A DNA stretch of 11,853 nucleotides from JAVBQU01 sp031548675. Its GTDB lineage: Bacteria > Bacteroidota > Bacteroidia > Bacteroidales > P3. The stretch spans positions 1-11,853 of the forward strand of contig JAVBQU010000022.1 of NCBI GenBank assembly GCA_031548675.1, read 5' to 3'. The notes below the pieces were generated by a model. It was not told the origin of the DNA. It was given only the letters and a program-made list of their open reading frames with translations, and searched no databases. Position 1 is the first letter of the stretch. Each line of letters starts with the position of its first letter. This document shows positions 1-8,274 of the stretch, in pieces. Position numbers and translations under genes: made by a program.

Positions 1-216
1 CGGAAAAGTTGTTGAATACCCCATTAATGGCTGTTCAACGGTTACTACCGCATTTGCCTGCACAGCCGTAAAATAAAATTTAATCGGCCTATCTCCATGA
101 TTTTTCGTAGCTTCGGGAGCGGAGAACCAAAATTCGGTATCTTGAGCTTTAGCAACTGTGCAAAATAAAGATAAACAGAATATTAATATGGCATTAACTT
201 TAGTGAAGGTGTTCAT
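1..216 (-). CDS. Secreted protein, N-terminal fragment (possible IgGFc-binding-like / gliding-type surface protein)
   Basis: Partial: the first 72 codons are present and the rest lies beyond the left edge. ATG is at 216-214. The translation opens with a hydrophobic signal peptide (about residues 1-24, ending VAKA before QDTEFW), so the product is exported. The mature start (DTEFWFSAPEATKNHGDRP, then beta-type sequence with VVTVEQP) resembles, from memory, the N-terminus of large Bacteroidota surface proteins with an IgGFc-binding-like domain, often carrying PKD repeats and a type IX secretion C-terminal signal. Those downstream parts are not visible, so only 'secreted' is firm. It is read away from mnmA's terminator and has its own promoter at 251-281. 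Confidence 0.75.
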   Translation of the reverse strand, partial: MNTFTKVNAILIFCLSLFCTVAKAQDTEFWFSAPEATKNHGDRPIKFYFTAVQANAVVTVEQPLMGYSTTFP

Positions 217-250
217 ATCTATGATAGATTTTAATCCGTAATTCAACCTA

Positions 251-281
251 CAAATATACAAATTCCACTGGAATTATACAA
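251..281 (-). promoter_or_regulatory. Bacteroidota-type promoter of the secreted-protein gene
   Basis: On the minus strand, TTG (281-279), 20 bases, then TATATTTG (258-251) matches the -33/-7 consensus TTG...TAnnTTTG exactly. The transcript would start near 245, leaving a leader of about 30 bases before the ATG at 216. Confidence 0.7.
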
Positions 282-310
282 GTTTAACAAAACTATGTTC
301 ACTGCGGAAT

Positions 311-349
311 ATAAAAAAGACAGAGACATCTCATAAAAAGGTGTCTCTG
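311..349 (-). terminator. Intrinsic terminator of the lepA-mnmA transcript
   Basis: The arms at 321-330 and 340-349 form a 10-bp stem (CAGAGACATC with GGTGTCTCTG, one T-G pair) around a 9-base loop. On the minus strand the stem is followed by TCTTTTTTAT, giving a U-tract. It sits about 30 bases after the mnmA stop codon. On the plus strand there is no T-run directly after the stem, so it serves the minus-strand transcript. Confidence 0.8.
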
Positions 350-377
350 CCGTAAGAATTATATTTTTCTAAAACAA

Positions 378-1442
378 TTATACAATTACACCACTTCCTA
401 TGCAGATTTCAGCATCGGAATCATAAATTACACCAAATTGTCCTGCTGCGATGCCTTGTATTTTATCTTGGGAAGTTATTTTTAACAAGCTACCTTCTTT
501 TTCGATAATACCTTGCGTAAAATCGGGCGTATGCCTGATTTTAAAAGTAACGGGTGTCGGCTGGGTAAAATCGCCCAATATATTTTCGGAGATACACTCA
601 AATCCTTGTAGTTTTACTTCTTTTCCATATTGCATTTCGGTATCATAACCATGTGAAACGTATACAATATTTTCTTCAATATTTTTATCAATCACAAACC
701 AAGGTCCCTCTCCTAAACGTAAGCCCTTACGTTGTCCAATGGTATGAAACCAATATCCTTTGTGTGTTCCTAAAATTTTTCCGGTTTCCAATTCAATAAT
801 CTTTCCTTCTTTCTCGCCTAAGTATCTCTTGATAAAATCATTGTAATTAATTTTACCTAAAAAGCAAATTCCCTGACTATCTTTTCGATGAGCTGAAGGT
901 AAACGATTATCTGAGGCTATTTTTCGCACCTCGCTTTTGAGCAAATGCCCTATTGGAAACATTAATCTGCTGACTTGAATATAATTAATCTGTCCTAAAA
1001 AATAAGTTTGGTCTTTGATTTTGTCTTTGGCTGTAGATAAAAATGTAACATTATCATGAACTTGTGTTGTCGCATAATGTCCTGTTGCTATTTTATCAAA
1101 ATCTTTTCCATACTTTTCCTCGAATGATCCGAACTTAATCAATTTGTTACACATCATATCAGGATTTGGTGTTTGTCCGCGTTTCACGGATTGAATGGTA
1201 TAATCCACTACTTTCTCCCAATATTCTTCTTGTAATGAAACAATTTCAAAAGGACAGTTATATTTCTTGGCAATAAAAGAGGTTATTTCTATATCTTCTT
1301 CGGAAGGACAATCTATATATCCGGTTTCGTCTTCCATGCCGATCTTAATATAAAAAATTGTCGGCGTATATCCCATTTCTTTGAGATTATGCACAATAAC
1401 CGAACTATCGACTCCACCGGAAACTAAAGCTGCAATATTCAT
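378..1442 (-). CDS. mnmA: tRNA-specific 2-thiouridylase MnmA
   Basis: Cytosolic enzyme that thiolates C2 of the wobble uridine in tRNA-Lys, -Glu and -Gln, using ATP to adenylate the base and a persulfide sulfur. The 354-aa product carries the N-type ATP-pyrophosphatase loop SGGVDSS (residues 8-14), the first catalytic Cys98 in NPDMMCN, the GHYA and KDQTYFL blocks, and the second catalytic Cys193 in QGICFLG, followed by GQRKGL and the C-terminal barrel region. Length and motif order are normal for the family. I chose the ATG at 1442: it places the PP-loop near residue 8 as usual, whereas the only upstream alternative is a TTG at 1457. It follows lepA by 54 bases with no convincing promoter between them, so co-transcription from the lepA side is likely. 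Confidence 0.96.
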   Translation of the reverse strand: MNIAALVSGGVDSSVIVHNLKEMGYTPTIFYIKIGMEDETGYIDCPSEEDIEITSFIAKKYNCPFEIVSLQEEYWEKVVDYTIQSVKRGQTPNPDMMCNKLIKFGSFEEKYGKDFDKIATGHYATTQVHDNVTFLSTAKDKIKDQTYFLGQINYIQVSRLMFPIGHLLKSEVRKIASDNRLPSAHRKDSQGICFLGKINYNDFIKRYLGEKEGKIIELETGKILGTHKGYWFHTIGQRKGLRLGEGPWFVIDKNIEENIVYVSHGYDTEMQYGKEVKLQGFECISENILGDFTQPTPVTFKIRHTPDFTQGIIEKEGSLLKITSQDKIQGIAAGQFGVIYDSDAEICIGSGVIV

Positions 1443-1496
1443 AAAGGGTTTGCACAAAAAAATTACATAATAGACAAGAAACTGCCTAAAAATGGT

Positions 1497-3284
1497 TTAA
1501 TCCAATTTCAAAACAGCTAAAAATGCACTTTGGGGTACTTCTACATTTCCTACCTGACGCATCCGTTTTTTACCTTCTTTTTGTTTTTCGAGCAGCTTAC
1601 GTTTACGGCTTATATCTCCTCCATAACATTTGGCTGTAACGTCTTTCCGTACAGCTTTTACGGTTTCACGAGCTATGATTTTACTTCCGATAGATGCCTG
1701 AATGGCAATATCGAATTGCTGGCGTGGAATCAATTCTTTCAATTTTTCGCACATTTTCCGTCCTAAAGGATAAGCATTATCCATGTGGGTTAGAGCTGAT
1801 AATGCATCAACAGGGTCTCCATTAAGCAGTATTTCCAAACGTACCAATTTCGATATTTTATAATCGCTTTGGAAATAATCAAATGAAGCATAGCCTTTTG
1901 AAATGCTTTTTAATTTGTCGTAAAAATCAAATACGATTTCGCCCAATGGTAATTCAAAAGTAATTTCCACGCGGTCGGAAGTGAGGTATATCTGATTTTT
2001 GAGGATTCCACGTTTATCAATGCATAATTTCATAATGGGTCCGATATATTCGGATTTGGTAATGATTTGTGCTGTAATATACGGTTCTTCAATGTAATCT
2101 ATATAATTGGGTGCGGGTAATCCGGAAGGATTGTATACATCCAGCATTTCGCCTTTGGTTGTATAAACTTTATATTGTACGTTTGGAACGGTTGTAATCA
2201 CATCCATATTAAATTCGCGGATCAAACGTTCCTGAATAATTTCCATATGCAGTAACCCCAAAAATCCGCAACGAAATCCAAAACCCAACGCTAATGAGGC
2301 TTCCGGTTCAAAAGTAAGTGATGCATCGTTCAATTGCAATTTTTCAATTGAAGCCCGTAATTCTTCATAATCATCGGCATCTACAGGGTATACGCCGGCA
2401 AATACCATAGGTTTTACGGCTTCAAAACCTGCAATGGCTTCTTTACAAGGATTATCCACATGGGTAATAGTATCGCCTACTTGTACTTCTTTTGAAGTTT
2501 TTATACCTGAAATGATATAACCCACATCTCCTGTACTTAATACCTGACGGGGTTCCATTTTAAGTTTCAGTACGCCGATTTCATCGGCATTGTATTCTTT
2601 GCCTGTATTGACAAATTTTACAAAATCTCCTTTCTTAATCGTTCCATTCATAATCCTAAAATAGGAAACTATGCCACGGAATGAATTGAATACGGAATCG
2701 AAAATCAAGGCTTGCAATGGGGCTGCAGGATCGCCTTTTGGTGCAGAAATACGGTTTACAATAGCTTCTAAGATAGCTTCTACGCCTAATCCTGTTTTAC
2801 CGCTTGCAGGAATAATATCTTCGGGGGCACAACCTATCATATCTACAATTTGGTCAATAACTTCTTCGGGCATAGCATTATCCAAATCCATCTTGTTAAG
2901 CACCGGAATAATTTCCAAATCATGCTCTAAAGCCAGATAAAGATTTGAAATAGTTTGAGCCTGTATGCCTTGGGTTGCATCTACAATTAACAAAGCTCCT
3001 TCGCAGGCAGCAATGGAACGGGATACTTCGTAAGAAAAATCAACGTGACCCGGGGTATCAATCAGATTCAGAATATATTTTTCTCCTCCGTGTATATATT
3101 CCATTTGGATGGCGTGGCTTTTAATAGTAATGCCGCGTTCTTTTTCCAAATCCATATTATCCAACACCTGATTCTGCATTTCGCGTTGCGAAACGGTTTT
3201 GGTATGTTCCAATAACCGATCTGCCAAAGTACTTTTTCCATGGTCAATATGTGCGATAATGCAAAAATTCCTAATATTCTTCAT
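1497..3284 (-). CDS. lepA: Elongation factor 4 (LepA), ribosome-associated GTPase
   Basis: Translational GTPase related to EF-G that binds the ribosome and affects initiation and back-translocation. The 595-aa product has normal length. GTPase motifs are all present: G1 AHIDHGKS (11-18), switch I ERGITIKS (49-56), G3 DTPGH (76-80), G4 NKMD (130-133) and G5 around ASGK (160-163). These are followed by the EF-G-like domains and the LepA-specific C-terminal domain with its very basic tail (SRKRKLLEKQKEGKKR) that contacts tRNA. The start is an ATG at 3284. It is the first gene of a likely two-gene transcript with mnmA, both concerned with translation. A TATATTTG box lies about 30 bases upstream. 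Confidence 0.98.
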   Translation of the reverse strand: MKNIRNFCIIAHIDHGKSTLADRLLEHTKTVSQREMQNQVLDNMDLEKERGITIKSHAIQMEYIHGGEKYILNLIDTPGHVDFSYEVSRSIAACEGALLIVDATQGIQAQTISNLYLALEHDLEIIPVLNKMDLDNAMPEEVIDQIVDMIGCAPEDIIPASGKTGLGVEAILEAIVNRISAPKGDPAAPLQALIFDSVFNSFRGIVSYFRIMNGTIKKGDFVKFVNTGKEYNADEIGVLKLKMEPRQVLSTGDVGYIISGIKTSKEVQVGDTITHVDNPCKEAIAGFEAVKPMVFAGVYPVDADDYEELRASIEKLQLNDASLTFEPEASLALGFGFRCGFLGLLHMEIIQERLIREFNMDVITTVPNVQYKVYTTKGEMLDVYNPSGLPAPNYIDYIEEPYITAQIITKSEYIGPIMKLCIDKRGILKNQIYLTSDRVEITFELPLGEIVFDFYDKLKSISKGYASFDYFQSDYKISKLVRLEILLNGDPVDALSALTHMDNAYPLGRKMCEKLKELIPRQQFDIAIQASIGSKIIARETVKAVRKDVTAKCYGGDISRKRKLLEKQKEGKKRMRQVGNVEVPQSAFLAVLKLD

Positions 3285-3578
3285 CTTACCTATGTCTGTA
3301 TTCTCAATTTTTCTGCAAATATACGAATTTTGTTGACAAGATGCTTTTATGTGTGTATTCGATTTTACAAATAAATGATATTTAAGTCATTTCACAACAG
3401 ATGAACTTATCTATAAAAAGCATTTTATTTAGAGAAAAGTACCTTAACCTAAAAATACTATAAAAATTTAAACTATCTATATCAAATACTTACACACATG
3501 ATAGGAATTTTGTGACAGGTTATATTTGTTGGCTCAAAATATTTTTGTAGTTTTGCTGTTAAATTTTAAATATTTTTT
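3285..3578. other. Divergent intergenic region lepA / barrel-protein gene
   Basis: This AT-rich 294-base gap separates two divergently read genes. A -7 type box for lepA (TATATTTG on the minus strand, 3323-3316) lies on its left, without a -33 element at proper spacing. On the right there are three overlapping TAnnTTTG matches on the plus strand at 3521-3528, 3540-3547 and 3548-3555. I see no RNA gene or credible ORF in between. Confidence 0.6.
3525..3555 (+). promoter_or_regulatory. Bacteroidota-type promoter of the PorV-like gene
   Basis: TTTG (3525-3528), 19 bases, then TAGTTTTG (3548-3555) is a textbook match to the Bacteroides housekeeping promoter. Transcription would begin near 3561, about 18 bases before the GTG start. 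Two further -7-like boxes just upstream (3521 and 3540) lack a correctly placed -33 element. Confidence 0.7.
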
Positions 3579-4403
3579 GTGCTAAATAAAAAATTGCTCT
3601 TCCTTATTATAAACCTGAATTTATTCTTTATTTCAAATTCATTTGCCGGAAACGACACTCCAATTTCGGGAGGAAAACAATCGGCTATGGGGAGTGTTTC
3701 TGTTTGTTTTCGCGATTTGTGGTCTGCCAACAACAACCAAGCTGGTATGGCTGATTTAAAAAAATATGAGACAGGTTTATATGTTGAAAATCGTTTTTTA
3801 GATAAAAATCTTTCTTATAGCAATTTTATATTTGCAATCCCCACTTATACAGGGGTATTAGCTCTTAATTATTCTTACTTCGGTTTTTCTTTATATAATG
3901 AACAAAAAGTGGGTTTGGCTTATGGGAAGCGTTTGGCTAAATATCTTTCTGTAGGATTGCAATTAGATTATTTGCGAACTTTCATCGGTTATGATTATGG
4001 TGTAAAAAACAACTTCACTTTTGAATTAGGTTTACAATCCGAAGTTACGGAACGCTTAACTTTCGGAGCTTATGTTTTTAATCCCGTAAATGTAAAGCTA
4101 AACAATTACAACAGTGAGCGAATTCCGGTTTTGTTTCGTACAGGTTTATCTTACAAAGCATCTGATGAATTTTTGATAGCTTGCGAATTAGAAAAAAACA
4201 TCTATTTCAAACCCTCTGTAAAAATAGGATTAGAATATCGTTTGGTAGAGAAAGCGTATGTACGTTGCGGCATTAAAACACAACCAATAGAATATGCTTT
4301 TGGAGCCGGATTTGAAGGGGAGCATTGGGTTTTAGATATTTCTTCATCTATTCATCAGGTTTTGGGCTATTCGCCGCAACTTTCAGCAGTTTACAAATTT
4401 TGA
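3579..4403 (+). CDS. PorV/PorQ-like outer-membrane beta-barrel protein
   Basis: The 274-aa product starts at GTG (3579) with a clear signal peptide (residues 1-23, ending NSFA). The mature part opens with a glycine-rich stretch followed by SVCFRDLWSANNNQAGMADL, the signature-like start of the PorV/PorQ/UPF0164 barrel group ('...D.WS..NNPAG...'). The rest is alternating amphipathic strands and ends in YKF, an aromatic C-terminus typical of outer-membrane barrels. Family members include type IX secretion components, but many are uncharacterised, and nothing here fixes a specific role. The next gene, 207 bases on, also encodes an exported barrel protein, so the two may act together in the outer membrane. 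GTG is the only reasonable start that keeps the complete signal peptide. Confidence 0.8.
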   Translation: MLNKKLLFLIINLNLFFISNSFAGNDTPISGGKQSAMGSVSVCFRDLWSANNNQAGMADLKKYETGLYVENRFLDKNLSYSNFIFAIPTYTGVLALNYSYFGFSLYNEQKVGLAYGKRLAKYLSVGLQLDYLRTFIGYDYGVKNNFTFELGLQSEVTERLTFGAYVFNPVNVKLNNYNSERIPVLFRTGLSYKASDEFLIACELEKNIYFKPSVKIGLEYRLVEKAYVRCGIKTQPIEYAFGAGFEGEHWVLDISSSIHQVLGYSPQLSAVYKF

Positions 4404-4610
4404 GTTATAACATAAAAAGGTTTTTAAAGTTTGAAAGCAAAAACTTACTGATAATCAATCTAATTCAGCGTAGTGAAATTAGGATTTAGAAGATGAGTAA
4501 AAGTAAATACAAATCAAGGAAAACAATGAATATGAATGAAAAGATACTCAAAGGTTTGAGCATCATAAACTTTTGACTTTATAAACTTTAAATCCTGAAA
4601 TATTGAAATT

Positions 4611-6674
4611 GTGAAGCCTGAAATCCTAAAATACTATCTTATCTTACTATTTTGCTTGGCAATAGGAGTTTTGCAGGCTCAGGATGATGAAAGTGCGGAA
4701 AAGATAGAGCTGATAATGGAGCAAACTGAAACGGAACAGGATTTTTCGGAATTGCTTGATAATATTGAGAATCTGAAAGAACACCCCATTAATCTTAACA
4801 CTGCCTCCAAAGAAGAACTTTTAAAATTATTTTTCTTAGATGAATTGGTTATTTCCAATCTGATAGCCTATCGCGAGCAATATGGAGATTTGGTTAGTAT
4901 TTACGAACTGCAGGTTATCAATGGATTTTCATATTTCTTGATTCGACAGATTTTACCTTATGTTACTGTAAAAAAAAGTCCTGTCCTACAGAAACCCATT
5001 ACATTTAATAATTTACGAAAATACGGAAAAAATGAATTATGGCTTCGCTATCAGCAAGTTTTAAATATATCCAAAGGTTATAAAAGCATTTCTGAAAATG
5101 AATTAGCCAAAAACCCCAACGCACGGTATTTGGGGACACCGCAAAAGTTATATGCACGTTATGGTTTTAATTACAATGAGCGGGTGCGGTTTGGTATTAC
5201 TGCGGAAAAAGATGCGGGGGAAGAATTTTTTGCGGGAAACCAAAAACAGGGATTTGATTTTTATTCGGGTTTTTTCTATTTACATGATGTGGGAAAAATG
5301 AAAAAATTAGTTGTAGGCGATTATCAGCTGCAATTCGGGCAAAGTTTAGCTTTATGGACTGGTTTAGGTTTTGGAAAATCTTCGGATGCTGTGGAAATAA
5401 AAAAATACGGACAAAGTATAAAACCCAGCACATCGGCTAATGAAAACAACTATCTAAGAGGCATTGCTTCTACTTTTAAATTTGGGAAATTAGAAGCTGA
5501 TATATTTGCTTCCTATACTCATAAAGATGCTACGGTTACTAGTCAAGGCAAGGATGCTGAAGAAAATTTTATTATTATTTTACAGGAAACTGGTTATCAT
5601 CGTACGCCCAACGAATTGGCAAAGCGTAAAAGCATCGTAGAACAATTAGCCGGAGCACATTTATCATTCCAACATAAACAATTTAAAATAGGCACTTTAG
5701 CTTATAATTCTATTTATACACCTGTTTCCCTGTCTCAATTCTCCAAGTGGAGTAGTCTAGTTCAAAACGGATGGCATTCGAGCGTTGATTTTTCATGGGT
5801 AACCCGAAAATGTATTTTCTTTGGCGAAGCAGCCCGCAATCAAACCGGAAAATATGCTGTTTCGGCAGGAATGCAGGCTCTGCTTACTGAAACAGTTCGT
5901 TTTTCTGCTTTGTATCGAAATTACAATAGAGACTATAAACTGCCTTATGCTGCTGCTTTTCGGGAAAATACTCACATCGGGAATGAAAAAGGTATATATC
6001 TAGGTATGCTGGCCAATTTGTTTCCTCGTACGCAATTGGATTTATATGCCGATTTTTTTAAATTCCCTTGGCTCCGATATCAGGTAGATGCTCCTTCTAA
6101 AGGAGTGGAATACTTAGCCAAAGTATCTTACAGTCTCACATCCCGTTCTCAAATATATTTCTTATATCGTTATAAAACCAAAGAGGAAAACACACAAGAA
6201 ATTGTTCATATAAAGTATTTAGAAAATATTACAAACGAACGTTTTAGAATAAATTTCAAAACTTCGCCAACTTTGCAATGGAGCTTACAAAGCCGCATCG
6301 AATTTTCTTTCCACAATAAAATATCTGGAGAAAAAACACAAGGTTTTCTTGCATTTCAAGATATAAGTTATCGTTTATCAAAAATTCCTCTGAATCTTAC
6401 TTTGCGTTATGCTGTTTTTGAGACAGATACTTATGATGACAGAATTTACGCTTATGAAAACGATATGCTCAACTGTTTTTCTATTCCGGCATATTATTAT
6501 AAAGGAAGCCGTTTTTATATTTTAGTTCATTGGAATATTAATAAAGCTTTTGAGTTATGGATTCGCTATGCTATGACCCATTATGCAAATCGTCAAACAA
6601 TAGGTTCAGGCTTGGATGAAATAAACAGTCCCACTAAATCGGATATAGGTGTACAATTGAGAATGAAATTTTAG
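4611..6674 (+). CDS. Exported helix-hairpin-helix protein with C-terminal outer-membrane beta-barrel
   Basis: The 687-aa product starts at GTG (4611); an in-frame stop at 4596 rules out a longer form with a usual start. Residues 1-23 form a signal peptide (ending VLQA before QDDES), followed by an acidic linker. Residues 60-118 hold a ComEA-like helix-hairpin-helix module (INLNTASKEELLKL, then LIAYREQYGDLVSIYELQ). From about residue 130 to the end the sequence is amphipathic, rich in Tyr, Phe and Arg, with the pattern of a beta-barrel of more than a dozen strands, ending in MKF. Such 600-700 aa HHH proteins are widespread in Bacteroidota and, as far as I know, uncharacterised. An HHH domain in the periplasm attached to a barrel suggests contact with DNA or a structural reuse of the fold; this is inference. 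Confidence 0.82.
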   Translation: MKPEILKYYLILLFCLAIGVLQAQDDESAEKIELIMEQTETEQDFSELLDNIENLKEHPINLNTASKEELLKLFFLDELVISNLIAYREQYGDLVSIYELQVINGFSYFLIRQILPYVTVKKSPVLQKPITFNNLRKYGKNELWLRYQQVLNISKGYKSISENELAKNPNARYLGTPQKLYARYGFNYNERVRFGITAEKDAGEEFFAGNQKQGFDFYSGFFYLHDVGKMKKLVVGDYQLQFGQSLALWTGLGFGKSSDAVEIKKYGQSIKPSTSANENNYLRGIASTFKFGKLEADIFASYTHKDATVTSQGKDAEENFIIILQETGYHRTPNELAKRKSIVEQLAGAHLSFQHKQFKIGTLAYNSIYTPVSLSQFSKWSSLVQNGWHSSVDFSWVTRKCIFFGEAARNQTGKYAVSAGMQALLTETVRFSALYRNYNRDYKLPYAAAFRENTHIGNEKGIYLGMLANLFPRTQLDLYADFFKFPWLRYQVDAPSKGVEYLAKVSYSLTSRSQIYFLYRYKTKEENTQEIVHIKYLENITNERFRINFKTSPTLQWSLQSRIEFSFHNKISGEKTQGFLAFQDISYRLSKIPLNLTLRYAVFETDTYDDRIYAYENDMLNCFSIPAYYYKGSRFYILVHWNINKAFELWIRYAMTHYANRQTIGSGLDEINSPTKSDIGVQLRMKF

Positions 6675-6718
6675 TAAGAAATAATTTGATATAAGCATTC
6701 CTATATTAAAACAAATGA

Positions 6719-6726
6719 TAACTTTG
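6719..6726 (+). promoter_or_regulatory. -7 promoter element upstream of the histidine phosphatase gene
   Basis: TAACTTTG matches TAnnTTTG and would give a start near 6732, about 10 bases before the ATG. The nearest TTTG (6685-6688) is 30 bases away, too far for a standard -33 element, so this is a partial match. Confidence 0.4.
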
Positions 6727-6742
6727 CATTTTTTTCATTGCT

Positions 6743-7345
6743 ATGACTACTCATATATATCTTACACGCCACGGTGAAACGGATTACAATATACAGCATA
6801 TTGTGCAAGGGCGTAAAATAAATTCGGACATCAATTCGACAGGAAGAAATCAAAGCTGTGTATTTTTCGAGAAATACCGCAATGTACCTTTTGACTGTGT
6901 TTATACTTCTTCGCTAAAACGTACACACCAAAGTACAGAGCCTTTTGTAGAAAGCGGAATTAAACGTATTGTTATGCCTGATTTGGATGAAATGGATTTC
7001 GGATCTTTTGAAGGGTCTTGCTACAACGGCAATATTGCCGAAGCATTTGCAAGTTTATTAAATAAATGGAATAGCGGAGAATATGATATAAAAGCGCCAA
7101 ACGGAGAAAGTCCTCAAGAAGTTGCTAATCGGCTGCAATCTGCAATGCAAGCCATTTTAAGCAAAAAAGAAAATAATATTTTAATTTGTCTGCACGGTCG
7201 GGCTATCCGGATTTTACTTTCATTGCTTATTCACGGAAACTTGAATCACATGCAAGAATATACGCATGATAATCTAACACTTACTATTTTAGAATATAAT
7301 CATGAAAATCAGAAATTTACACTAAAAGAATTTAATAAGAACTAA
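6743..7345 (+). CDS. Histidine phosphatase family protein (phosphoglycerate mutase-like)
   Basis: The 200-aa cytosolic protein has the full catalytic set of the family: the RHG motif LTRHGET with phospho-acceptor His10 and Arg9, Arg60 in SSLKRT, the acid Glu83 in DLDEMDFGSFEG, and the second His151 in CLHGRAIR. The length is typical of the small branch containing CobC, broad-specificity phosphatases and 2,3-bisphosphoglycerate-dependent mutase-like enzymes. The substrate cannot be told from the sequence, and no cobalamin genes lie nearby. It starts with ATG at 6743, 68 bases after the barrel gene, with its own -7 box. It converges on the LD-carboxypeptidase gene with only 15 bases between the stop codons and no strong terminator. 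Confidence 0.9.
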   Translation: MTTHIYLTRHGETDYNIQHIVQGRKINSDINSTGRNQSCVFFEKYRNVPFDCVYTSSLKRTHQSTEPFVESGIKRIVMPDLDEMDFGSFEGSCYNGNIAEAFASLLNKWNSGEYDIKAPNGESPQEVANRLQSAMQAILSKKENNILICLHGRAIRILLSLLIHGNLNHMQEYTHDNLTLTILEYNHENQKFTLKEFNKN

Positions 7346-7360
7346 AGTAAATACTTGTTC

Positions 7361-8254
7361 TTACAAGAAATTCAAAGTAACTTCTTCTTTTACTATAAAT
7401 TCGACAGGGCTACCTAATATTAAGGCTGCGTTATTCTGCCCTAAATGCCCTGCCGGAAAGCCAAAGCAAACCGGATAATCATAATCTGAAACAGCCTCAA
7501 AAATAATCTGTTCTGCTGTTTTTCCAAAAGGAATTGTATTATCGTGCATATCTGTCATTCCTCCGACTATCAATCCTTTAAGTTTACTAAGTTTACCTGA
7601 TAATTTGAGATTCTGCATCATTCGATCGATATGGTACAAGTATTCATCCAAATCTTCTATAAAAAGTATTTTCCCGTCAGTATCTAAATCTGACGGAGTT
7701 CCATTTATACTGTATAAAATCGACAAATTCCCTCCTGCCAAAATTCCTTTCCCCTCCCCTTTTCTATTTAATGAATGAGGCTCTATAACATAATTCGGTT
7801 TTTTCCCAAAAAGTATTTGATGCAAAGTATTTGTTGACAAGCAATCGAAACCGTCTGCCGGAAAGTTTAATGCCACAGTTCCATGTATGGTAGGAATCTG
7901 GCAATGCGATTGAATATAAGCATGCAAAACCGTAATATCGCTATAACCGATAAGCCATTTGGGATATTTTTGAAATTCATCTAAATGTATTTTATCCATT
8001 AAACGGATAGTGCCATAACCTCCCCTTGAACAAAGTATTGCTTTAATATCCGGATGGTCTAATGCCCATTGCAAATCTTCCATCCTTTGCCTATCTGTGC
8101 CGGCAAATTGATGATCGGATGCTAAAGCATTTTTTCCTAAAACCACTTTTAACCCCCATGAAGTCAGTTTATCAATTGCCGGCTGCAAATCTTCCCTGCT
8201 TACCTTACGGGCAGTTGAAATAATTGCAATCGTATCTCCTTTTTGTAATTGCAC
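7361..8254 (-). CDS. LD-carboxypeptidase, peptidase family S66
   Basis: Cytosolic serine peptidase that removes the terminal D-alanine from the tetrapeptide of recycled murein (LdcA type); the related MccF branch cleaves microcin C-like compounds. The 297-aa product has SRGGYGTIRL (76-85), the nucleophile Ser105 in LIGYSDIT, Glu200 in FIEDLDE and His270 in GFPAGH, the expected Ser-Glu-His triad, and has no signal peptide. The start is GTG at 8254; the codon two positions upstream is a TAG stop, so the start is forced. It lies 20 bases downstream of rpoN on the same strand and is almost certainly co-transcribed with it. Murein recycling is the likelier role, because the length and context give no immunity-gene signal. 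Confidence 0.92.
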   Translation of the reverse strand: MQLQKGDTIAIISTARKVSREDLQPAIDKLTSWGLKVVLGKNALASDHQFAGTDRQRMEDLQWALDHPDIKAILCSRGGYGTIRLMDKIHLDEFQKYPKWLIGYSDITVLHAYIQSHCQIPTIHGTVALNFPADGFDCLSTNTLHQILFGKKPNYVIEPHSLNRKGEGKGILAGGNLSILYSINGTPSDLDTDGKILFIEDLDEYLYHIDRMMQNLKLSGKLSKLKGLIVGGMTDMHDNTIPFGKTAEQIIFEAVSDYDYPVCFGFPAGHLGQNNAALILGSPVEFIVKEEVTLNFL

Positions 8255-8274
8255 TATCTAATGTTTTATATTCG

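Noticed and set aside
1443..1457. A TTG start five codons upstream for mnmA
   Set aside because: The ATG at 1442 puts the SGGVDSS loop at the usual distance from the N-terminus, and TTG starts are rare.
3341..3423. Inverted repeat ATGCTTTTAT (3341-3350) with ATAAAAAGCAT (3413-3423), and ATGTGTGTA (3349-3357) with TACACACAT (3491-3499)
   Set aside because: Long loops (over 60 and 130 bases), AT-rich arms and a bulge. No terminator or operator logic fits; probably chance in a low-complexity spacer.
4548..4564. Palindrome CTCAAAGGTTTGAG before the HHH-barrel gene
   Set aside because: The 2-base centre leaves only about 4 usable pairs as RNA; a protein-binding site is possible, but nothing else supports it.
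4493..4576. A 27-codon ORF (ATG at 4493, TGA at 4574-4576) between the two barrel genes
   Set aside because: Lys/Ser/Asn-rich, with no recognisable feature, no promoter and no start context beyond AT-rich sequence; a chance ORF is more likely.
7352..7367. Small hairpin CTTGT-TCTT-ACAAG between the convergent phosphatase and LD-carboxypeptidase genes
   Set aside because: Only 5 bp with no T-run on either side; too weak to call a bidirectional terminator.
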